NCBI GenBank assembly: GCA_021772195.1
Contig: JAJFML010000074.1
Span: forward strand, 1 to 5,524
Length of the DNA stretch: 5,524 nucleotides
Source of the DNA: Chlamydiota bacterium
GTDB taxonomy: Bacteria > Chlamydiota > Chlamydiia > Chlamydiales > SM23-39
Reading direction: 5' to 3'
Below are positions 1 through 4,830 of this stretch, in pieces; within the stretch, counting starts at the first letter, position 1, and the number at the start of each line of letters is the position of its first letter. Position numbers and translations under genes: made by a program. The notes beneath the pieces are model-generated. The model was not told the DNA's origin. It ran no database searches and saw only the letters and a program-made list of their open reading frames with translations.

Positions 1-1207
1 CCAGTTTGTAGGGAAGTATCAACTCCCTTTTGCAAAGACAATCTCAGTTCTGGCTCTTTTGCCACTTGTTATGTTCTATACAAAACTACTTGAAAAAACC
101 TCTCGTGAAAAGATGTTAATCATTCTCCCTACTTTTTATGGAACTGCCATTTTAGGCTTTAGCCTTCTGATGTTCTTTATACAATCAGCCTCTCCCTCTT
201 TTGCACTTAATGCTTTGGGATATACCTGGTATCTTTTCGTAGAGAGCTTTGGCTCGCTTGTAGTTGCCTTATTTTGGGCTTTTGCAGCCGATACAACTTC
301 TCCCACCCATGCGAAGAGAGGATTTCCTCTTGTCGTAGCTATTGGCCAAATAGGCGGAATTATCTTTCCCTATTCGATCGGGGGACTTCCTCACAGGTTA
401 GACTGCACAACAGATTCTCTATCCATGTTTATTTTAGGATTTCTCATCCTCTGCATCATCCCTCTAGTTCGCTACTTTTTTAGAAAGACGCCTGTTGATC
501 TTTTAAAATCTTTCCAGAAGATACAAGATACGAAAAAGGAAGAGGAGCCCGGTTTTTTAGAAGGGTTAAAACTTTTGCTCAAAAACCGCTACCTGCTTTG
601 TATTTTTGGAAGCAATTTCATCTATGAAGTGGTCGTGACTATTTTTGATTTTAACTTCAAAATCGCCGCAGGATCTGTCTATTCAGGAGTAGCTCTTAGT
701 AACTACTTAAGCATTTACGGATCTAGCGTAAATATCATCTCACTCTCATGCCTACTACTTGGAATTAGCAATATCACGCGCTTTCTAGGCATTGGCGTAG
801 CACTTGCCCTCATGCCTGTCATCGTAGTTCTTGCTCTTTTAGGATTTCTAACTTTTGATTCCCTTCCTTTCTTATTTGCTCTCATGGTGGGATCGAAAGC
901 TATCAATTACGCGCTCAATGGCCCTGCCTTGAGACAGCTCTATATTCCGACAACCCCTGATGTCAAATTCAAAGCACAAGCGTGGAGTGAAACATTTGGT
1001 TCTAGATCTTCAAAACAAGCAGGCTCGCTCTTTAATATGACCCTGTCTCCTCTCCAAAATGCTTTCGGAACAATCGCTGGCAGATCGCACTATCTCTTTT
1101 TAAGCGGTGTGCTCTGCTTCCCGCTTCTTGCATTTTGGCTTATTCTAGCACTATTTTTAGGCAGATCATTTAATAGAGCCGTGAAGGAGAATAGGGCTAT
1201 TTGTTAA
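1..1207 (+). CDS. TLC/NTT-family nucleotide (ATP/ADP-type) transporter, 5' truncated by window edge
   Basis: Multi-pass inner-membrane carrier of the TLC family, whose members exchange ATP for ADP or import nucleotides from a host. The frame is open from base 2 to the TAA at 1205-1207, giving about 402 visible residues, so the true start lies to the left; the TTG at 59 is only an internal codon. Family-like signatures, numbered from that internal codon, are the aromatic-rich stretch ALFWAFAADTT near residue 70, then AKRGFPLVVAIGQIGG, and near the C-terminus KAINYALNGPALRQLYIPT and FKAQAWSETFGSRSSKQAGS, matching the conserved late loop of TLC carriers. Many hydrophobic segments span the whole length, and the tail RSFNRAVKEN is the usual polar end. 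Typical full members are about 420-540 residues, so probably a few dozen residues are missing. The substrate cannot be read from the sequence. It is a divergent paralogue rather than a close match to the classical chlamydial Npt1/Npt2, judged from memory. Confidence 0.88.
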   Translation, partial: QFVGKYQLPFAKTISVLALLPLVMFYTKLLEKTSREKMLIILPTFYGTAILGFSLLMFFIQSASPSFALNALGYTWYLFVESFGSLVVALFWAFAADTTSPTHAKRGFPLVVAIGQIGGIIFPYSIGGLPHRLDCTTDSLSMFILGFLILCIIPLVRYFFRKTPVDLLKSFQKIQDTKKEEEPGFLEGLKLLLKNRYLLCIFGSNFIYEVVVTIFDFNFKIAAGSVYSGVALSNYLSIYGSSVNIISLSCLLLGISNITRFLGIGVALALMPVIVVLALLGFLTFDSLPFLFALMVGSKAINYALNGPALRQLYIPTTPDVKFKAQAWSETFGSRSSKQAGSLFNMTLSPLQNAFGTIAGRSHYLFLSGVLCFPLLAFWLILALFLGRSFNRAVKENRAIC

Positions 1208-1442
1208 GACATCGAAATCGAGGGATCTTCTTTCCCTCGATTTCTACATCCTCTACGAACATAGAAAGAGGGCGCACCCAAATGCCTAGCTCTCCATAAA
1301 GAGCTTGATAGATCACAAGCTCTTCAAGCGTCTCACTATGCCTTCCAACAGACAGAACCTTGTATTTCATTCCTTTATAATGCTCATACTCAGCATCAAT
1401 TTGCAAACTCTTGGCTAGATCAGAATAAGGCTTTAGTTCCAT
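1197..1442 (-). CDS. DUF1653 small protein
   Basis: Small 81-residue soluble protein of the DUF1653 family, which has no established biochemical role. The family pattern is clear: HYKGMKYKVLSVGRHSETLE (residues 21-40), then LVIYQALYGELGIWVRPLSM (42-61) and a closing PRFR (74-77). The length is normal for the family, so it looks complete. It follows the propeller gene on the same strand with a one-base TAATG overlap and no good Shine-Dalgarno at normal spacing, so its translation probably depends on reinitiation by ribosomes finishing the upstream gene. Its last 11 bases overlap the end of the convergent transporter gene, and a perfect hairpin is embedded in its last 20 codons. There is no signal peptide, unlike its operon partner, so the pairing does not reveal a shared function. 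Confidence 0.87.
   Translation of the reverse strand: MELKPYSDLAKSLQIDAEYEHYKGMKYKVLSVGRHSETLEELVIYQALYGELGIWVRPLSMFVEDVEIEGKKIPRFRCLNK
1214..1244. terminator. Perfect 12-bp hairpin between convergent genes (possible bidirectional terminator or 3' stabiliser)
   Basis: Bases 1214-1225 pair perfectly with 1233-1244 around a 7-nt loop (1226-1232). The stem begins 6 nt after the transporter stop codon and so lies in the transporter's 3' untranslated RNA. On the other strand it is inside the last codons of the DUF1653 gene, covering EIEGKKIPRF. No run of U follows on either strand, so it is not a textbook intrinsic terminator. It could instead protect 3' ends or pause polymerase. Seen directly: the repeat. 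Inferred: the role. Confidence 0.5.
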
Positions 1443-2494
1443 TAAATGACTACCGTATTTGAACTTATGATCGATCCTCCTACAACTCCCCGAATAACGT
1501 AGGAATCTGTACCGTTCTTTTTACGATTATGATCATCATATGAAGTTACAGATCCTGGGACTTCTACTACCCGCTCACCATTCCGAACAATACGGAAATA
1601 TTCAACACTTGAACCAGGTGTAAGGGCCCAGTTAAGAACATTGATATGATCCGTTTCCGTTAAAAATTTATCCTTCTTTTTTTTAGCTGAGAGAATAACC
1701 CCTCCAACCACCACCGTTTTCTGAGCAAAAGCTAAAGTATGAATAAAATCAGGCGCAGAAACAGAACCAACTAAATTTCCACTTGGAAGCTCTAGCATAT
1801 TTAAATACTTAGGAAAGGAATTACCAGTTTCAGAAATCCCCCAATACTCTCCTGTTTCAGGATGAAATGACCCATGATGAGATCTTTCCGTCATACTTCC
1901 AATAGAGCCTGTATACGTAACTGAGCCAGCCATTGGTCCCATTGTTTCTACTCTATAAACAGAACTGGTACCACCATCAAAAAGCCAAAGAGTGTCATTC
2001 GCATCAAAAGCCGATCCAAATTCTTCAGGCAAAATATTTGTCGCAAATTGAGCGCTAATTGTGCCCGTCCCTTTATCGACAATAGCCAGGGATCCTGTAT
2101 ATGGACTCCAAGTAAATAGTTGCCCTGATGAATTCGAAGCTAAAGTTGCATAAATAGTTCCAAAACCCATTCCAATTTCAACAGCATTTCCAGTCTCAAG
2201 ATTAATATTTAATAATCCATTCGGAAAATTTGGGTCATTAAAAGACGTTGTTGCATATAAATTCCCTTCTACTGAGTCATAAGTTAAACCGTTGACCAAA
2301 TACCCAAGATTCCCAATTGTATTCGAAATATTACCTGTTATTTGATCAATTACGACAAGGTCACTGGTAGGAGGCATTGTATCTCCATTTCCTATTGTAG
2401 CATAAAGTGTAACCTGAGCAAATACGTAATTAAAAGTAAAAGAGAGCAACAACAAAAGAAGAAAACAAAACCTAAAAAGGAAAAGACACTTCAT
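1442..2494 (-). CDS. Exported beta-propeller-like protein with C-terminal fibronectin-III-like domain
   Basis: I cannot name this 350-residue protein. A classical signal peptide occupies residues 1-26 (a basic Arg at residue 8, a Leu-rich core, likely cut VFA|Q), so it should reach the periplasm, outer membrane or exterior. Residues 28-260 carry repeated blade-like units pairing a short hydrophobic strand with Asp and a Thr-Gly turn: DLVVIDQITGNIS (45-57), LLNINLETGNAV (94-105) and SLAIVDKGTGTIS (135-147). This resembles YncE/WD-type propellers that lack catalytic motifs. A Lys-rich linker (271-276) leads to a C-terminal domain (about 277-350) with NVLNWALTPGSSVEYFRIVR and YDDHNRKKNG, a fibronectin-III-like pattern that I associate, from memory, with surface proteins of environmental chlamydiae. 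The ATG start is supported by AAGGAG at 8-nt spacing. It is the first gene of a two-gene unit with DUF1653. Possible roles are adhesion or protein binding, but this is inference only. Confidence 0.82.
   Translation of the reverse strand: MKCLFLFRFCFLLLLLLSFTFNYVFAQVTLYATIGNGDTMPPTSDLVVIDQITGNISNTIGNLGYLVNGLTYDSVEGNLYATTSFNDPNFPNGLLNINLETGNAVEIGMGFGTIYATLASNSSGQLFTWSPYTGSLAIVDKGTGTISAQFATNILPEEFGSAFDANDTLWLFDGGTSSVYRVETMGPMAGSVTYTGSIGSMTERSHHGSFHPETGEYWGISETGNSFPKYLNMLELPSGNLVGSVSAPDFIHTLAFAQKTVVVGGVILSAKKKKDKFLTETDHINVLNWALTPGSSVEYFRIVRNGERVVEVPGSVTSYDDHNRKKNGTDSYVIRGVVGGSIISSNTVVI
1676..1682 (-). promoter_or_regulatory. Possible -1 ribosomal slippery heptamer (A AAA AAG) in the propeller gene
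   Basis: On the minus strand an A8 run (1677-1684) followed by G is read as codons AAA AAA AAG for K271-K273, which places the dnaX-type heptamer A AAA AAG in the correct phase. A -1 slip here would add Glu-Gly and stop at TAA (1668-1670), giving a 275-residue product that lacks only the C-terminal fibronectin-like domain. A purine-rich GGAGGGG (1699-1705) lies 16 nt upstream, further than the optimal spacing for a stimulatory Shine-Dalgarno, and I see no strong downstream hairpin. It may simply be a Lys-rich linker in an A-rich genome. Confidence 0.3.
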
Positions 2495-2683
2495 TTAAAC
2501 AACTCCTTGTTAAAAACCACTTTTCTAAAAAATTTCCTTAGCAAGGTACTCACTAAACGCTTATAATGCAAAAACTTTATTTAACGTATCCTCACGAAGA
2601 AAAAACCCCCTCAAGAAGATGAGTGTTGAATGAAAAATAAAGCACACCCTATATCTAAAATTAAGTAATCAAACTTAACAATC
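2495..2683. promoter_or_regulatory. Divergent intergenic control region
   Basis: This 189-bp AT-rich spacer separates two divergent genes for exported proteins and must hold both promoters. Candidates on the plus strand are TTGAAT (2626-2631) with TATATC (2650-2655) at 18-nt spacing, or a consensus TATAAT at 2562-2567 with a poor -35. The palindromic core TTATAA there also gives TATAAG on the minus strand as a possible -10 for the propeller gene, about 65 nt upstream of its start. None has both boxes good, so the assignments are tentative. I see no convincing operator repeat or terminator; short stems such as CCTT-AGC-AAGG are too weak. Confidence 0.3.
2503..2508 (-). promoter_or_regulatory. 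Ribosome-binding site of the propeller gene
   Basis: AAGGAG on the minus strand, 8 nt before the ATG at 2492-2494. It is the strongest Shine-Dalgarno in the left half of the window and fixes the start of the 350-residue protein directly ahead of its signal peptide. Confidence 0.75.
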
Positions 2684-3325
2684 ATGCTAGCTTTTAGATT
2701 TTTAAAATTACTACCTTGTTTCATTGTTCTGTTCAGTACGGTTCAATGTAAAGCCAATGTGTGCGAACCTCTAGAAACAAAAATCCTGAGAAAGAACTCA
2801 AAACCAAAAGAACTTTTCCTAGAAGCCAAAGCCTCTTACTACGTTTCAACAAGAGAGCGTTTTAGAGATATTTATGGAAATACCGGCCTCTATCGAATAG
2901 AGACAAACATTCAATTGCACAAAGACCTCTTCACCTGGATAAACCTCGGCTATCTTTATACATCTGGGAAAACCAACCTGAAATCAAAAACTCAACTTCA
3001 TCTTGTTCCACTAGGATTTGGCATCAGCTTTTACGCAAGACCTGGAAAGAGATTTCGTCATTATGTTGGTGTAGGCCCGCTTGTCGCCTATTCTCATATT
3101 CATAATGAGTCAAAGTTTGTAACGGGTAATCAAGATGGATGGGGTGGCGGTTTCCTCGCTAAAGCAGGAGTCATAGCCAATCTAAGAGATAACTTTTTTC
3201 TCGATTTCTTTGTCGACTATTCCTATATCCGCTTATTCTATCATAATGGAAATAAAGAACTCTCTTATCATAGAGAAGAAGTTAGCGGGGTTTCCACTGG
3301 AGGCGGCCTCGGTTACCAATTCTAA
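2684..3325 (+). CDS. Outer-membrane beta-barrel protein (small OmpW/OmpA-like porin fold)
   Basis: A 213-residue exported protein. Residues 1-24 form a signal peptide (basic start, hydrophobic core LLPCFIVLFSTV, probable cut after CKA); the Cys at 22 has Gln before it, so a lipoprotein site is unlikely. The mature part alternates polar and hydrophobic residues in about eight strands (roughly 43-54, 68-78, 82-92, 104-118, 124-138, 153-166, 170-186, 201-213), with Gly-rich turns and a C-terminal aromatic Phe in GLGYQF, the usual recognition signal for the BAM assembly machinery. This fits a small eight-stranded barrel of the OmpW/OMP_b-brl type; the ligand or role is unknown. The ATG is the only one possible, since an in-frame TAA lies just upstream at 2666-2668. 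It has no clear Shine-Dalgarno, unlike several neighbours. Its stop is 10 bp from the convergent methyltransferase stop, with no visible terminator between them. Confidence 0.8.
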   Translation: MLAFRFLKLLPCFIVLFSTVQCKANVCEPLETKILRKNSKPKELFLEAKASYYVSTRERFRDIYGNTGLYRIETNIQLHKDLFTWINLGYLYTSGKTNLKSKTQLHLVPLGFGISFYARPGKRFRHYVGVGPLVAYSHIHNESKFVTGNQDGWGGGFLAKAGVIANLRDNFFLDFFVDYSYIRLFYHNGNKELSYHREEVSGVSTGGGLGYQF

Positions 3326-3335
3326 TATGTAGCGA

Positions 3336-3956
3336 TCAATGTAGATAGATGATGGCAACACCTGCACCAAACTCTTTAAAATCTACCACTTCATAGCCTT
3401 TCTCTTTTATAACCTCGATAACTTTTGCACAAGGCAACTTCCCACAAGTATCATGAAATGTGATGATTCCCGGCCTATTCATTAAAGGAAGATAATTTTT
3501 AAAATCCGCATGAGCTCCATCAAAAGAATGGTCTACATCAATATGTAGATAATCAATCTTCCAATCCGGATTTCCTCTTGCAACATTTTTTGTTAAATCC
3601 ATAATGATCTCAATATCGGAGAATTCTTCTCTGAAAAAGTGATCTGGAGATAGCCATACAGGCGTTCCATATCCTCCTATATTTGCATCGACCAAAATAG
3701 TCTTTGCCTCATCCAAATTGAGATCTTTCTGAGCTTGTCTCATAACTCTAGGCACAAATCCTCCACCTGACCCAAGACAGACACAAACATGAGCTTTACT
3801 CATGTAAGCCAGTGCATAATATAACATTCCACAACCGAGATAATCCTTTTTAGCATTGTGACTGTTTGCCCACTTTGCCTCATGAGTTAAAAACCCTTCA
3901 ATATAATCTGGATTAATAAGAGATAATTGTTTGTTACTCTCTTGAGAAAAGAGCAA
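3336..3956 (-). CDS. Class I SAM-dependent methyltransferase (Methyltransf_24 type), start uncertain
   Basis: Rossmann-fold methyltransferase of 206 residues from a TTG start. Motif I, VCVCLGSGGGFVPRVM (residues 57-72), binds S-adenosylmethionine; ILVDANIGGYG (87-97) supplies the acidic residue (D90) at the end of the second strand; YLHIDVDHSFDGAHADF (136-152) with IITFHDT (164-170) is the Asp/His signature of Methyltransf_24 and CmcI-like O-methyltransferases, whose acidic and His residues often bind a metal. The acceptor substrate is unknown. The TTG at 3954-3956 has no Shine-Dalgarno and is the only usual start codon after the upstream stop (4008-4010). Immediately upstream, in another frame, lies a plausible signal peptide, so the native gene may begin at 3991 and carry a one-base deletion here. 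The catalytic domain itself looks intact. A decayed second copy lies at 4590-4800. Confidence 0.83.
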   Translation of the reverse strand: MLFSQESNKQLSLINPDYIEGFLTHEAKWANSHNAKKDYLGCGMLYYALAYMSKAHVCVCLGSGGGFVPRVMRQAQKDLNLDEAKTILVDANIGGYGTPVWLSPDHFFREEFSDIEIIMDLTKNVARGNPDWKIDYLHIDVDHSFDGAHADFKNYLPLMNRPGIITFHDTCGKLPCAKVIEVIKEKGYEVVDFKEFGAGVAIIYLH

Positions 3957-3991
3957 AGTTGAAAAAGAAATGCAAAAAGTAAAGATTTCAA
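3945..3991 (-). other. Out-of-frame signal-peptide leader of the methyltransferase (putative frameshift site)
   Basis: From a TTG at 3989-3991 the minus strand reads MKSLLFAFLFQLCS, a convincing short signal peptide, in a frame different from the methyltransferase. The run of four T on that strand (3947-3950) marks the likely lesion: with a fifth T the leader would continue as CSFSQESNKQ directly into the methyltransferase frame. A weak GGTGGG precedes the TTG. The cause may be a true deletion, a sequencing error in a homopolymer, or chance resemblance. Confidence 0.5.
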
Positions 3992-4086
3992 AAGTCCCAC
4001 CAGTAAGTTAAAGCGGGAGATCATCAAATATGTTTGAAAAAAAATTAACTTTTTACTTACATCCCCCTTTCCAATTTTTAATTTAC

Positions 4087-4091
4087 AGGAG
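4087..4091 (+). promoter_or_regulatory. Strong ribosome-binding site before the regulator remnant
   Basis: AGGAG, 8 nt before the ATG at 4100-4102. It favours this ATG over the one at 4030, which has its own acceptable GGAG (4016-4019) but leads into a frame without recognisable homology for its first 190 bases. Confidence 0.6.
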
Positions 4092-4099
4092 CTCCTTTT

Positions 4100-4581
4100 A
4101 TGATCAAATTTTTTATTCTAACTGTTTTTTCTCTCTTTTCCACTGCACCAAAACCTATCGTTTCAGGAAAAGCTCATTTTTTAGGAAACATGCACTATGC
4201 GCTTGCCGCAACTTCTCAGGAAATAATCCTCAGCAATCTTTGATTCAAGTACCCGCAATAAAATTTGATGTGAATAACAAACTACACGAAAAATATCTTG
4301 CAGAATTTTTTGATATCGACGGGGATGAACTCAACTTTCATATTATTCCTTCTGTAAGAGGATTTAAGGAGTTTGTCCTATCAGGCTATAGATATGCACT
4401 TTTCCCGAAAATAGAGATTCAAACTGAACTACAAACCAAACAACTTATCTCTATCTATGAAGATAACGTTTTTCCTGTACCTCTCTATTGGCATAATTGG
4501 ACAATTCAATCGAAGTTCTATCGAACCCTTAATCACAACATCATTAAATACGTTACCAATAGACTTGAAAAAAGTAGCTAG
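4100..4581 (+). pseudogene. Frameshifted C-terminal remnant of an ArgP/IciA-type LysR-family regulator
   Basis: ArgP-type LysR regulators control arginine/lysine export and related genes through a helix-turn-helix domain and a periplasmic-binding-like effector domain. Only the second half of the effector domain is here. The frame starting at 4100 gives KPIVSGKAHFLGNMHYALAA (residues 18-37), resembling the family's GC-V-LG-M-Y-VA segment, then stops at TGA 4241-4243. The -1 frame continues from about 4222 to TAG 4579-4581 with VPAIKFD, HIIPSVRGFKEFVLSGYRYA, LFPKIEIQTEL and the diagnostic LYWHNW, which lines up with ArgP's C-terminus (LYWHRF in Escherichia coli). By alignment from memory about 7 residues are also missing at the junction, so a deletion of roughly 20 bases is likely. 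The helix-turn-helix and first half are absent; instead the ORF opens with MIKFFILTVFSLFST, which looks like a signal peptide. An uninterrupted frame from 4030 to 4581 also exists and could be called as a 183-residue gene, but its N-terminal part is out of frame with the homology. Confidence 0.75.
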
Positions 4582-4589
4582 CTCTCAGT

Positions 4590-4800
4590 TTACAACAGCC
4601 TAAAAACGGCAAATTCTTTAAAAACGACTACTTCATACTCTTTTTTAAGTTTTCAATAGGATGTTCTTTTGACACGGAAGCAAGCGATTTGAGAAAAATG
4701 ATATCAGCCTTCATGGAACTATTATTTTAACCACGCCATCTGCAATAGAGTTTATGGAACAAATGACCTAGAGCTTCTTTCCTTGAGATATTTATCTTAA
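4590..4800 (-). pseudogene. Decayed 3' remnant of a second Methyltransf_24 gene
   Basis: There is no open frame, but the minus strand matches the last third of the intact methyltransferase nearby. The clearest part (4608-4640) reads EYEVVVFKEFA against GYEVVDFKEFG, with DNA identity including TATGAAGT and TTTTAAAGA. Just before it, in another frame, PIENLKK matches VIEVIKEK; a 4-base deletion relative to the intact gene explains the shift. Further upstream, another frame gives the His, Lys and Tyr of AHADFKNY spaced correctly (GHLFHKLY), and IIV..HEG parallels IITFHDT. The frame changes at least twice, a TAA interrupts one segment, and the SAM-binding half is absent. It ends at TAA 4590-4592. 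The upstream limit near 4800 is uncertain; similarity beyond about 4770 is weak. Confidence 0.6.
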
Positions 4801-4810
4801 TTCTTATATA
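4783..4810 (+). promoter_or_regulatory. Sigma70-like promoter for the ferric-reductase-like gene
   Basis: TTGAGA (4783-4788, one mismatch to the -35 consensus) and TATATA (4805-4810) are separated by 16 nt. Transcription would begin near 4817, leaving a leader of only about 14-23 nt before the two candidate ATGs. It overlaps the upstream end of the decayed methyltransferase remnant. Confidence 0.4.
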
Positions 4811-4830
4811 GCATCGATTAACACAGCAGA

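Noticed and set aside
274..483. Open frame of 69 codons on the plus strand inside the transporter
   Set aside because: Lies in another frame of a clear TLC gene, with Cys/Ser/Arg-rich composition and no domain pattern.
715..906. Open frame of 63 codons on the minus strand inside the transporter
   Set aside because: Antisense shadow of the transporter; Arg/Met-rich with no recognisable features.
2342..2566. Open frame of 74 codons on the plus strand over the start of the propeller gene
   Set aside because: Antisense to a well-supported signal peptide; its Lys-rich translation is simply the complement of the Leu/Phe-rich leader.
2607..2624. C-run and CTCA/TGAG stem in the divergent spacer as a terminator
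   Set aside because: Four-base stem with no T tract, and no gene needs terminating between two divergently transcribed genes.
3296..3312. GAGG-CGG-CCTC hairpin near the end of the outer-membrane protein gene
   Set aside because: Only 4 bp, inside Gly-rich codons and not followed by T; not a credible terminator.
4037..4044. A8 tract as a phase-variation switch
   Set aside because: It precedes the better-supported start at 4100 and shifting it would not restore the broken regulator frame.
4030..4581. Continuous 183-codon frame read as one intact gene
   Set aside because: Only the part after about 4222 resembles ArgP; the preceding homologous segment is in the frame starting at 4100, so the continuous frame is a by-product of the frameshift. 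It does have an acceptable GGAG before its ATG, so expression cannot be excluded.
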